A stretch of DNA of 64,000 bases from Limnoperna fortunei. Lineage: Eukaryota > Mollusca > Bivalvia > Mytilida > Modiolidae. Below, one piece after another: positions 8,041-18,011 of the stretch. The notes under the pieces are model-generated. The model worked only from the letters and a program-made list of their open reading frames with translations, did no database searches and was not told where the DNA came from. The number at the start of each line of letters is the position of its first letter. The stretch's first letter is position 1. Location of the stretch: contig OX104120.1 of NCBI GenBank assembly GCA_944474755.1, positions 37,986,067 to 38,050,066 on the forward strand. The letters are read 5' to 3'. Position numbers and translations under genes: made by a program.

Positions 8041-11000
8041 ATGGCGACGGGTGGTAAAGAAACTACTAAGAAAGAGATTTTAGAGTCTATTAGTCCTGAG
8101 AAAATTGCTTTAATGATTGATATAATCAATCAACATACTGAGTATAAAGTAGTGACTACTGATGAATATAATCAGTTGAATAAATCAGTTGATTTTAGAA
8201 CTAGTACTCCTGCAGTTAGGAGTAAGCAACATCTTGCAAATCCACAGCCCCATACTACATTAGCTGGCATTCATCCAGTAGTTGATAATCAGACCGGTAT
8301 AAATGATCAATCATATGCCAAACCTAGAATTCCTATATTCTCAGGTGAGGAGAAAAGTGAAGTATCATTTGATGTATGGAAATATGAGGTCAAATGTATT
8401 ATTAGAGAGAAAAACTATACTGATACCATATTGGTTCAAAGTATTAGAGGTTCATTAAAGGGTAAAGCAAGAAGTTTACTATTATCGATTTCTGATAATG
8501 CTACGCCCACACAGACTATTGATAAGTTAGAGGGGGTTTATGGCAATGTTTTCAGTAGTGAAGCATTATTGCAACAATTTTATAGTGAGAATCAGCAACC
8601 AAATCAGTCTGTTGCTGAATATGGCATGAAACTTGAAAGTATTATTCAATTAGCTGTTGAGAAGGGTCAGATTAACGCGCAAGCCAAAAACGAGATGTTG
8701 AGATCAAAATTTTGGTCTGGTTTAAGAGATCCGCTTATAAAAAACGCGAGCCGTTATAAATATGACACTATTAAAGATTTTGACCAGTTGCGTAAAGAAA
8801 TTCGATCTATAGAATTAGACCTGTCTAATTATTCGAAATCAAGTACCGAATCGAAGGTTATTCAGCAAGCGAACGTGGCTCAATCCGATAAGTTGGACGA
8901 ACTTTTGAAAACGCTGCAAAGTTTAAACAAAAGGATGGAATCAGTTGAAGGGGAGTTGAAGAAGGTTAAGAATGACATTAAGTCAAATGGTCAAGGGTAT
9001 AGAGGTAATTATAGAGGTAGAGGAAATTTTGGCAGAGGTAGAGGTGGTTATCAAAACAAAGGTCAAAATAACGGTCAAAACCAAAGTCAAGGTCAGAATA
9101 ATAAAAAAAAAAGGTCAAACAGAGAATTTAAACGAGTAGAAATCTCTGTTGAGGGACTAACTAGAGATTTGAAACAGAAGGGTGTCAATGACAAACCCAG
9201 TCCCAAAGTTAAAATAAGTAAACAAGTGGTTGAGAATAGTTTATATGATAGAATGGTAGGTCATGCTAATGAGACATTTATTTTCATAAATAACCTTAAG
9301 ACTAAGGCTCTGATTGACAGTGGTTCAATGGTGTCGTCTATTTCAAGTGCACATATAAATAAGTTAAAACCCATACCAAAGGTTAAGAGTTTAACAGAGT
9401 TTCATTTAGAGATAAATGTTGCTGGCGGAAGTACTTTGCCGTATTTAGGATATGTTGAGGTGAAAGTTAAGGTTAATTTTATGTCAGATTTAGAGGTATT
9501 TGTACCTTTATTAGTTGTTTCTCCTACGGAGTACAATAGTGGCGTACCCGTAATAGTTGGAACAAATATTATTAATTTGTTCAGCAAGTCTATTACGCAA
9601 GATAATTCAAGAAGTATTCCGAAAGAATGGGACCTAGCTTTTACTGCTATGATGGACCAAACGGTTGGCCAAGTCAGGTCTACCAATCGAAAAGTTATGA
9701 AGATAAATCCCATGTCAGTTGTCACCATATCCGGTTTAGCTAGATCAAAAGTCTCTGAAATAACGACCGTGGTCACTGAAAATTGTGAGGATAGATATTC
9801 AGATGAGTTAGGTATATGTTCTAGAGTTGTAAATTTAAAAGGCCAAAGTTGTAGAATTCCAGTTAGAGTTTTCAATATGACTGCTAAAGTACTGGAAATT
9901 AAACCTAAAAGTCTGTTGTGTAGTTTGAATGAGGTCAAGGTCATACGTCATTTGGATACTGACGTAAAAGAAGTTAAAGATCAAGATAATAAACTATCTA
10001 TTGATGAATTGGGTGTCAAGATCAGTGAGGAATTAGATGAAGATGTCAAGATTAGGTTGAAGGGTCTTCTTGACAAATGGAAGTCGGTGTTTTCAAAAGG
10101 TCCTACCGATATCGGGTATACGCGTTTGTTGGAGCATGAGATTAAATTAACTGACGATAAACCGTTCAAAGAACCGTATAGACGCATTCCACCAGCCCTG
10201 TTCGACGAGGTAAGGGAACATTTGAGAGAAATGTTAGAGGCCGATTGTATTCGAGAGTCGAACAGTCCATTCTCAAGTAACGTTGTTCTAGTCCGAAAAC
10301 GAGACGGAAGTTTACGTTTCTGTTGCGATTTTAGGAAGTTGAATAAACGTACAGTAAAAGATGCGTATGCGTTGCCGAGAATCGACGAGACGATAGATTG
10401 CTTGTCCGGAGCGAAATATTTTTCCAGACTCGATCTCCGTTCAGCATATTGGAATTGCGGTATTAAAGAAAGTGATAAGTTTATGACAGCCTTTAATTTA
10501 GGTCCGTTAGGTTTTTATGAATGGAATCGCCTCCCTTTTGGATTGACCAACTCCGGTGCAACTTTTCAAAGACTAATGGAAAAATGTATGGGAGAAGCGC
10601 ATCTTAAACAGTGTTTAGTATTCCTTGACGACATCGTGATTTTCTCGAGTACGATTGAACAGCATTTTGAACGTTTAGAATCTGTGCTTAAGCGTGTTAA
10701 AGAAAATGGTTTAAAGCTTCGTGCTGACAAGTGCGAATTTTTCAAGAAGGAAATTAAATATTTAGGTGTAATCGTGTCTGCAGATGGTATAAAGACCGAT
10801 CCCGCTAAGGTTTCCGCTGTAAAGAACTGGCCAAAAATATCAGGCGTCAAAGATTTGAGAAAATTTTTAGGTTTTACATCATACTACCGGAAATTTATAA
10901 AAGACTATGCTAAAATTGTCAAACCTCTTAATGATTTGTTAGTCGGGCATTCTACAAATAAGAAAGGGGCTAAATCTAAAAAGAAAAAAACAAATCCTTG

Positions 11001-11268
11001 GAAATGGGGTGACGAAGAACAAAAAGCTAGGGATGAAATTATTGATAGATTAGTTAACCCTCCGGTGCTAGCATTTGCAGACTTTTCACTACCATTTCTT
11101 GTTCATGTTGATGCCAGTGGTTCCGGTTTAGGTGCCATATTGTACCAAAAACAAAATGGTAAGGATAGGGTCATTGCATATGCAAGCCGAAGTCTGAGAG
11201 GTCCTGAGAGATTATATCCTGAACATAAGAGAGAATTTTTTTGCGTTAAAGTGGGCGATTACCGATAA
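8041..11268 (+). pseudogene. Ty3-type Gag-Pol, first part: Gag, protease, RT, start of RNase H
   Basis: The ORF begins at the ATG at 8041 and runs 1075 codons in one frame, so Gag and Pol are fused. The Gag capsid-like region spans about residues 90-270. An RG-rich stretch (RGNYRGRGNFGRGRGGY, about 318-340) stands where a CCHC zinc knuckle is usual; I see no zinc knuckle. The aspartic protease has LIDSGS with Asp425. Reverse transcriptase runs from about 710 to 900, with LPFGLTNSGATFQ and the FLDDIV catalytic box (Asp863, Asp864). RNase H begins at about 1018 with HVDASGSG (Asp1024). One extra T in the run at 11236-11242 shifts the frame and stops it at 11268. Otherwise it looks intact, so an error in a homopolymer of the assembly is a real alternative. 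Confidence 0.92.
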
Positions 11269-13495
11269 ATTTCATGACTACCTTTTTGGTAGTAAATTTG
11301 AGGTCAAAACCGATAACAATCCGCTTACTTATGTCTTGGAGAAAGCAAAGCTTGATGCGACAGGACATAGGTGGGTAGCAGCATTGTCAAATTATGACTT
11401 CAGTATTTACTACCGACAGGGTAAGTTGAACATAGACGTCGATATTCTTTCCAGACAACAAGAGTCGAAATACATATATAATGACGTCATAAAAGCTATT
11501 TGCAGTTCAGTTACAGTTTCACAGTCTGAACATCCGATTGTCGAAAGTTTGTTATTAGCCCAAGAAGCGCAAATAATTGACAATGTGGATGATAATATAG
11601 AAACTGAAACAATACCAAATTTAGCTGGTATTAATTGGTCATTAGAGCAAAAGAATGACGTCACAATAAACAAAGTTGTCGACTTCTTGAAAGCTGGTCA
11701 GAAACCGTCAAAACGCCAAATCCAGTCAGAAACCTATGACGTCAGAAAATTGTTAAAGGAATGGGATAAATTAGTTATAAGAGAGGCGGTGTTATATAGA
11801 AGATGTTGTATCAACAATGAGTCGGTGTTCCAACTTGTGTTGCCCTATGTTTATCGTGAGACTGCTCTTGTAGGTTTACATGATGATGTAGGTCATCAGG
11901 GTAGGGATAGGACTCTGTCTTTGGTAAAAGCTAGATATTATTGGCCAGGTATGGATCGTGACGTAGAAAAGAAGGTTTCGTCTTGTACAAACTGCATTCT
12001 CCGGAAGTCAAAATCTGGCAAATCGGCTGAATTAGTAAATATATCTTCATCTCAACCTTTAGAAATCGTATGCATTGACTATCTTACGGTTGATAAATCT
12101 ATTGGTGGTTATGAACATATATTAGTCATTGCATATCATTTCACTAGGTACGCGCAAGCTATTCCTACGAGAAATCAATCGGCACATACTACTGCAAGGT
12201 GCTTATGGGAAAACTTTGTGCAACACTATTCTTTTCCTTCTCGCATTCACAGCGACCAAGGTAGGAATTTTGAGTCCAAGGTTATAAAAGAGCTGTGTAT
12301 TTTGGCTGGGATAAAGAAATCTCGCACTACCCCGTATCACCCACAAGGGAATGGTCAATGTGAAAGATTTAACCAGACCTTATTGAATATGCTTGGTACT
12401 CTTGAGGACGATAAGAAAGCTAACTGGAAAAGTTACGTGGCACCATTAGTCCATGCTTACAACGCCACAAAGCATGAAAGTACAGGGTACAGTCCCCACT
12501 TTCTTATGTTTGGTTGGCATCCAAGATTAGCTATTGATGCGTTTTTGGGAAATGACGTCAACCCAAATTCCTCGAGTAACCATAGCACATATGTATTAAA
12601 TTTGAAGAAAAGATTACAGTTTGCGTACAAGACAGCCGCGAAGACCGCAGAAAAAGCTAGTAAACGTCATAAAACTAGATATGATCTTAAGGTAAGAGAG
12701 TCTGTTTTAGAGCCAGGTGACAGAGTATTACTGAAAAACGTTGCTTTTAAGGGTCGACATAAACTGGAGAACAAGTGGGGTAAGGTACCTTACGTTGTAA
12801 TGTCCAAACCCAACCCTGATATACCTGTTTATGTTATACGTCAAGAACATGGACGAACTAGGAAGACAGTTCATAGAAACATGTTACTACCAATTACTTC
12901 TGGTTTATTTTTGAATGGCAATTATGATAAATCTGACTGTCAACGTTCTAAAATTAAACCAATGAAAAATATTGCAACAGGCGTCACAAATATTGATACT
13001 AGTAAGTTCAGAAAAGATATCACAAAGTCTGATAATGTGTCAGAAGACGTTACAAATACAGTATCAGATGAGTTTTCAGCTAACACTGAAAGCCAAGCAA
13101 GCATGTATGGTGAACCTAGTTCAGATTCGGACGATGATTTTATATTTATAAAATCTAGAAGTCAAAATTTGCAACCTAGATCATTGAATCCTTTAGCCGC
13201 CGAATTTGAGCCTGGTCACATGTATAGACGTCAAAATACTAGTAGTTCTTGTTCAAGTTCAAATAGTTCTAGACAATCGGAATACTCTAGTCACATGTCA
13301 GATACTCACAATACGAGAGAGAGAACAGAATTGCGAAGGTCCAGCGGTGAGTCGAACTCAGGAACGGAAATACGAGAGTCTAGCGGCGAGTCGAGATTAG
13401 ACAGTCCGAGCCCGGAAGTAGTAGTACCTACGCGTAGATCGAATAGACAGGTGCGTCCTCCGATTCGTTTTCGAGACTACGTTACGTACAAGTAG
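11243..13495 (+). pseudogene. Ty3-type Pol, second part: RNase H end, integrase
   Basis: This is the continuation of Pol after the frameshift, open from 11243 to the stop at 13493-13495. The RNase H end shows TDNNPLTYVL and DILSRQ. Integrase: the zinc-binding HHCC region (GLHDDVGHQG ... CTNC, about 11870-11995), then the catalytic triad Asp at 12077, Asp at 12254 and Glu at 12362, that is 59 residues apart and then a DD35E spacing. A GPY/F-like region follows (KPNPDIPVYVIRQEHGRTRK), then a long Ser/Arg-rich tail of about 170 residues without a chromodomain that I can recognise. The frame has no start of its own; it depends on gag-pol translation. Confidence 0.92.
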
Positions 13496-13570
13496 ATAAA
13501 TAGTGATCATAAGTATTAAATATGTAGAAGCGGCTACATATAATTTGATTTCCGATTTTATTTATTTTAG

Positions 13571-14251
13571 AATAATATGGGTTCACACACATATGTCTAT
13601 GCAACTAGTAGGGGAAGACGATTTGAAGGAAGAATTAACTGCCGAATACTTTATGTACTTCCAGGAGGGAAATTGCAAAAATTATGTGAAAAGGCGATTT
13701 CTCAGCTTAAATATGTTCCTGGAGAGAAAATTGTATATTTTATAGCAGGTATTCCTGATATCTGTTCCATTAAACGGTCAGATAATCCGAAATATCAGGA
13801 ATCTATTTTGGAATTAGTAGATGTAGATGGCAAAGAAATCGACCATTTTGAATCCTTCAAATCCGAAATTAGCCAGGCTAGTAGTAAGCTAAAAGAGATA
13901 AATTGTAAAATTGTGTTGGCTACTATAACTACTATGAGTTTTGATATTTGGAATTCGTTAAGATTTCGACAAGGAAAAACGAAAGTGTTAAAGTATCAAC
14001 ATCTATATAGTTTAATGCAGCAAAAGCTGAATACAATCTTGCATAAATTGAACAATTATATTACAAAATTTAATTATGATAATGGATTTATGACTCCGTT
14101 TCTACATTCTCCAGTTCACAAATGTGCAAAAGGGAAATATAGAATAATGTATTCTAAATTGGTTGATGGTCTACATCCGAATGAAAGTCTACTAGATGAA
14201 TGGACATTTCGTGTGAACAAAGTAATTGAACAGAATGAATCACATATTTGA
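13571..14251 (+). CDS. Third ORF in env position, SGNH hydrolase-like
   Basis: An ATG at 13577 opens 224 codons. Although it sits where env would be, there is no signal peptide or membrane helix. The pattern fits an SGNH/GDSL hydrolase fold: TSRGR near the N-terminus (Ser11 as candidate nucleophile in block I), a Gly-Gly at 30-31 (block II), AGIPDI at 57-62 where GxND is expected (block III, Asn not kept), and DGLHP at 197-201 giving the Asp-x-x-His pair (block V). The catalytic Ser, Asp and His are thus candidates, but activity is uncertain. A splice acceptor TTTATTTTAG at 13561-13570 lies just upstream, and from it AAT AAT ATG is in phase 0 with the LTR exon, so a spliced mRNA would encode a 280-residue fusion. 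Related SGNH-like ORFs occur in other animal retroelements; I do not know of one described for this element type. Confidence 0.7.
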   Translation, partial: NNMGSHTYVYATSRGRRFEGRINCRILYVLPGGKLQKLCEKAISQLKYVPGEKIVYFIAGIPDICSIKRSDNPKYQESILELVDVDGKEIDHFESFKSEISQASSKLKEINCKIVLATITTMSFDIWNSLRFRQGKTKVLKYQHLYSLMQQKLNTILHKLNNYITKFNYDNGFMTPFLHSPVHKCAKGKYRIMYSKLVDGLHPNESLLDEWTFRVNKVIEQNESHI

Positions 14252-14491
14252 AGAGTATATTTTAATATATCATTTATACATCGTATTTTATTGTATGAGT
14301 GGTAAAAATATATACTTAAGAATTTTTGAAATTGTCTAAATTTTTATGAAATTTGATCATGATTCCAAGTATAGAGGCGTTTGCCACATACAATATAAGA
14401 ATGGTCAATTTTCATACTATGTTTTTTTTAGTTGACTTGATATTGTAGAGGATTCGGGGACGAACCCTTTTGAATACCGGGAGGGGGTGTA
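14252..14491 (+). promoter_or_regulatory. 3' non-coding part with polypurine tract
   Basis: AT-rich sequence ending in GGGAGGGGGTGTA directly ahead of the 3' LTR. The purine run GGGAGGGGG (14480-14488) is the expected primer for plus-strand DNA synthesis. Confidence 0.75.
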
Positions 14492-15204
14492 TGTCACCGG
14501 CAATATATATGTTATTAGTTTAATTTAATTATTAAGATTGTACAATTGATATTTGTTTTCATAGTTCATCTATTTCATTGTATCATACAGTCATTACGTA
14601 TTTTTATCATTTCGTCATTTACTCATTGACTAGTGACGTATTACAATATGGACGACAGGACTGGGTTATACAATAGCTTTCGCGCGCTAACTGCACGGGC
14701 ACTGCATGCATATCGTTTTCTACTACACAATATAAATAAAGAATGTGTACAATATTTACTGCCACTCCATATAAGAACATCGGCCGACGTAAGTCGCCGA
14801 GTATTTCAGGTATGACAAATTCTTTATTACTATTTTTGCAAAAGGGTTATTAAAGTAAAGTTAAATCAAAGTCATTTTAAATGTTTTATATAATTTGGTT
14901 TATTTTATTACTTAGAGATTGTTTAAAGAAATACAGTTTAAAATAAAAGTTTTAGGTATCCATTTATATTTAGGAGCAGGCAAAGATAATTTTAATCATT
15001 GAATATTTCAATTGATAAATATGTCAGTTTATTTACAAAGAATATATAAACTTCGTCATTGTATTATGGTTTATTTCAGGCATTGTATGTTTCCTGAATA
15101 TTGTGTAAAATGTTAACTATATATTTCAGATTAATAAAAAAAATAATAATATTGGACGTTGCATTTATATGAGCAGTCATATACACGAAAAATCTACTGC
15201 TACA
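14492..15204 (+). repeat. 3' LTR
   Basis: 713 bp, identical to the 5' LTR by eye except for one fewer A in an A run and T for G at the fourth base from the end (GCTACA versus GCGACA). It contains the second copy of the 54-codon exon at 14648-14809 with donor CAG|GTATGA at 14810. As in the 5' LTR it could act as promoter, here for the sequence downstream. Confidence 0.9.
14648..14809 (+). CDS. LTR-internal 54-codon exon (3' copy)
   Basis: Identical to the exon at 6663-6824. The next acceptor downstream is TAATTTCAG|GATACG at 15220, again phase 0, which would add 26 codons (DTNSKFLCSSDI...YRL) and a stop at 15299-15301. Both possible second exons are 26 codons long. Inferred from sites and phase only. 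Confidence 0.4.
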
Positions 15205-15220
15205 TATAATTTAATTTCAG

Positions 15221-15301
15221 GATACGAACAGTAAGTTTTTATGCTCTTCTGACATTTTAAACGACACTGTAGCTCAAGTTAAAGATATTTATCGTTTGTA
15301 A
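15221..15301 (+). CDS. Putative downstream exon spliced to the 3' LTR
   Basis: After the acceptor at 15220, 26 codons are open in phase 0 with the LTR exon, then TAA; the next ORF starts 36 bases later. The sequence just before it (GCTACATATAATTT...) is nearly the same as that before the SGNH-like ORF at 13536, suggesting that the region was copied from the same place of a related element. Confidence 0.35.
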   Translation, partial: DTNSKFLCSSDILNDTVAQVKDIYRL

Positions 15302-15337
15302 ACATCGGTGCACTCGACCGTTTTCTTAGCGGTGATA

Positions 15338-16189
15338 ATGGAAAAATTGCCAATATTTTTGAAGCAGGCTATTGATAATGCATGTGGACTATATTCAAAT
15401 ATCAAATATACAGTACATGGCGATGATCGAAAAATGAGAATATCTATTATGTTTGATCAAATTGATAATCAATATGTGAGTCGAAAATTAAAATCTACGG
15501 TACGCCGAAATGACAAAAGAATGAAAGAACATATTGAAAAGTTCATAAGTAATGAAGGTGAGCACTCAGAAACGCATGAAGTATTAATTCAACGTAACAC
15601 AGAAAATCACAAGGAAATCGACAATCAACCAGGTAAAATGGATATTGAAGAGAATATAGTACGGAAAGGAAAAGTGGACACAAATACAACTTACCAGTCA
15701 CTTAAGGAGTCGATTATCGAAAAAAGTGACACAGTAATATTAAATGCCACTGCACAGAATGTAACAATAACAAATTCGCTATCAAGAGTGAGCGAACGAA
15801 ATAAGGAAATTGACGATGAACAATATTTAAAATACGACGAGAATGAAATAGAAGGGACAAATGATGATGGCGAAGATGATGTGGACTACGTAGATTCTGA
15901 CATGATTATGTCTAAGGTTGTGGTAAAACATAGTCGGTTCACATCTAATAAATATATAGGAAAGGTTAATGGAACAAATAAACTTGTTGTTTTTCATGTA
16001 AACAACGGTCGTGTAACTGAAATTCTGCCGTCGGATTCAAAATACGAAGGCTTTTTACGGAATGTTGATAACGATTTCGAGGATGTTCGAAAGAACCAAT
16101 ATAGATCGCCTATTGTAGACAATATCATCGATGACATGTGCAGATTTGTGATTGATAATAACTTATATGATCCACAGCTGTGTAAATAA
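15338..16189 (+). CDS. Retroelement-type accessory ORF outside the 3' LTR
   Basis: 283 codons from the ATG at 15338 (MEKLPIFLKQAIDNA). Residues 1-70 form a small domain ending in a basic helix-like RRNDKRMKEHIEKF; this arrangement reminds me of small domains in ORFs accompanying molluscan retroelements, but I cannot name a family. Residues about 75-150 are polar with many Glu/Lys. Residues about 155-190 are strongly acidic (EGTNDDGEDDVDYVDSD). The C-terminal 90 residues (SKVVVKHSRFTSNKYIG ... DPQLCK) look like a compact, beta-rich domain. There is no signal peptide or membrane segment. It lies 133 bases past the 3' LTR and could be expressed from it. Not recognised as a host gene. Confidence 0.6.
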   Translation: MEKLPIFLKQAIDNACGLYSNIKYTVHGDDRKMRISIMFDQIDNQYVSRKLKSTVRRNDKRMKEHIEKFISNEGEHSETHEVLIQRNTENHKEIDNQPGKMDIEENIVRKGKVDTNTTYQSLKESIIEKSDTVILNATAQNVTITNSLSRVSERNKEIDDEQYLKYDENEIEGTNDDGEDDVDYVDSDMIMSKVVVKHSRFTSNKYIGKVNGTNKLVVFHVNNGRVTEILPSDSKYEGFLRNVDNDFEDVRKNQYRSPIVDNIIDDMCRFVIDNNLYDPQLCK

Positions 16190-16852
16190 GAACAATGTTT
16201 TATTATTTTAAATTTTTATTATTTTTATTTTATGTTTAACAACAATGATAACTTAATTTAGTTATAACAAATGCTTCAACGTTTCATCTTTCATGGCTTA
16301 TTGTAGTTTTATAATACTAGTTTAAAAGTGTGTATGAAGGATTGCGAATCCATCCGCTTACAACGTATTAAACTGTTATTTGTAATGAATCTACATGCAT
16401 TTGAATAGTAACTGGAAACATTGTCGCATATTGTTTTATTAATACTGAATTTATGTTTATCATTTTGGAAATCAACCTGAAAAAAGGGAAGTTGTTTGAG
16501 CAATATTTTTCAAAAATACAAACCAGAATAATGTTTTATCTTTTATATGAAAATGTCAAATTACAAAAAAAAGGAAAAAATATTAAATTAAAAAATATGA
16601 TCGAAAAAATTGTGATAAATAGAATTATTGAAGTCAGAAAATGGTTACTACATGTATATAATAAAATAAATGTATGTAATTGTAAATTCTGTATGATATT
16701 TTATATATTTATGAAAGTGTGAGTGCAAAGAAATGAACTGCATAAAAGCATTGGTAACTGACTTGTATGAAAAAATGAAAATATAATTGATGATGTATGA
16801 TCTTGTATGTAACTTTGTATTGGTGATGTATGATATAATAAAGATAAAAAAA
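16190..16852 (+). other. 3' untranslated region ending in a poly(A)-like edge
   Basis: Very AT-rich; short ORFs here look like chance. AATAAA at 16838-16843 is followed by GAT and A8, and then tRNA-array sequence begins abruptly inside a tRNA-Thr gene. This looks like a retroposed transcript end, though no target duplication was found. Confidence 0.55.
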
Positions 16853-16905
16853 AGAGCACTGGTCTCGTAAACCAGGGGTCGTGAGTTCGACTCTCACTGG
16901 GGGCA
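16853..16905 (+). pseudogene. tRNA-Thr(CGT), 5'-truncated
   Basis: Only the part from the end of the D arm (GAGCACTGG) to the 3' end is present. The anticodon and T arms match intact copies; the acceptor 5' strand and A box were lost at the insertion edge. Confidence 0.9.
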
Positions 16906-17077
16906 AATTTGCTAATTTTTTACACTCAGTTTCTATACCGGAGAATTTGAAATATATAAAGTAAAACTACAAAATTGTAGGATGTTTTCAAGCAAATAGA
17001 AAATCAACTACACTAGCAGAAAAATGCTACATGCGATAACCTGCTTAAATATATTCAATTGACAATGTCGTATTCAA

Positions 17078-17148
17078 GCGCCGCTGGTGAAGTGGTATCC
17101 CGCAAGATTCCCATTCTTGCCACCCGGGTGCGATTCCCGGGCGGTGCA
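17078..17148 (+). pseudogene. tRNA-Gly(CCC), degenerate
   Basis: Several changes: AAGTGG in the D arm, CCGCAAG, and T-loop TGCGATT in place of TTCGATT, which damages the B box, plus GGTGC in the acceptor. The anticodon CCC is kept. Likely inactive. Confidence 0.75.
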
Positions 17149-17695
17149 ATTATTTTTTGCATAGTTTATACATATTTTTGTGTTTCATTTCAACGTTCAG
17201 TTGTCTCAATGCCTCCGGTCAGGCAGAAAAAACAAATGTCTATTAGAAAACTAATAACGACATCGAAAACTTGAATATGAAATATATGCTTAATCTTATT
17301 TACTGAGGAAAACAGACACACATAATTGGCTGCAGTTGTTATTCTAGTTTTTTTCCAGTTCTACCGAAAACCATTTGAACAATTTATAACATGTGTTGTG
17401 AAGTTTTTTTAAAGTTTTATTCTCTATTTGAAAGATATAAGTTTGTGGCTACAAAGAAATGCATTCCCTAGTTATTCATTAAAAGAAAATTTGTAAGACA
17501 GAAATACCTGTTAGCGCTTATTTCAGTTTAGCTTCCTTTCTGATTTGCAAATGTTTTGGTTTCTTTTTTCTTTTTTCAATATTTACGATATATGTCTATG
17601 TAGTCTTGAAACTTTTTCAGTACATGCATCAAGGGGAAAAAGAATCAATTTATAGCTGATGAAGATATACTACATTAAGCGAACGCATTATCAAA

Positions 17696-17768
17696 GCCCC
17701 TATAGCTCAGTGGTTAGAGCACTGGTCTCGTAAACCAGGGGTCGTGAGTTCGACTCTCACTGGGGGCA
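17696..17768 (+). tRNA. tRNA-Thr(CGT), intact
   Basis: 73 nt; acceptor GCCCCTA/TGGGGGC, anticodon CGT in loop CTCGTAA, T-loop TTCGACT, discriminator A, with oligo-T about 13 bases downstream. Reads ACG codons. Confidence 0.95.
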
Positions 17769-17940
17769 AATTTGCTAATTTTTTACACTCAGTTTCTATA
17801 CCGGAGAATCTGACATATATAAAGTAAAACTACAAAATTGTAGGATGTTTTCAAGTAAATAGAAAATCAACTACACTAGCAGCAAAATGCTACATGCGAT
17901 AACCTGCTTAAATATATTAAATTTACAATGTCGTATTGAA

Positions 17941-18011
17941 GCGCCGCTGGTGTAGTGGTATCATGCAAGATTCCCATTCTTGCCACCCGGGTGCGATTCC
18001 CGGGCGGTGCA
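17941..18011 (+). pseudogene. tRNA-Gly(CCC), B-box variant
   Basis: Cloverleaf mostly intact with anticodon CCC, but the T-loop is TGCGATT instead of TTCGATT and there is a G-T pair in the acceptor (GGTGC). The shared changes with the copy at 17078 show common descent. Probably poorly transcribed. Confidence 0.7.

Larger units (their letters stand above)
6507..15204 (+). mobile_element. Ty3-type LTR retrotransposon
   Basis: The order is 5' LTR (6507-7220), primer binding site, gag-protease-RT-RNase H-integrase, an extra ORF, purine tract, 3' LTR (14492-15204). Integrase lies after RNase H, as in the Ty3 group. The LTRs differ only by one A in a run (nine versus eight) and one base four positions from the end, so the copy is young. 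One frameshift interrupts pol at 11236-11242. The 5-bp flanks (GATAC left, TATAA right) do not match, so no ordinary target-site duplication is seen. The element is unlike the compact bivalve Steamer type: it has long LTRs, an LTR-internal coding exon and a third ORF. Confidence 0.93.
6416..16852 (+). mobile_element. 10.4-kb block inserted into the tRNA array
   Basis: On the left, array spacer stops after GGCAGAAA (6415). On the right, the array resumes inside a tRNA-Thr gene at 16853, so about 250 bp of one array unit is missing. The right edge is AATAAA, GAT and eight A, resembling the 3' end of a polyadenylated transcript. The block contains a 91-bp left flank, the Ty3-type LTR element (6507-15204) and a 1.65-kb right flank with an ORF. 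No target-site duplication could be matched at its ends, so the mechanism is open. Confidence 0.65.

Noticed and set aside
13577..14251. Third ORF as a retroviral envelope protein
   Set aside because: No signal peptide, furin-type site or membrane anchor is seen.
16453..16722. 89-codon ORF in the 3' part of the inserted block
   Set aside because: Very AT-rich, Lys/Ile-rich composition expected by chance; no domain.
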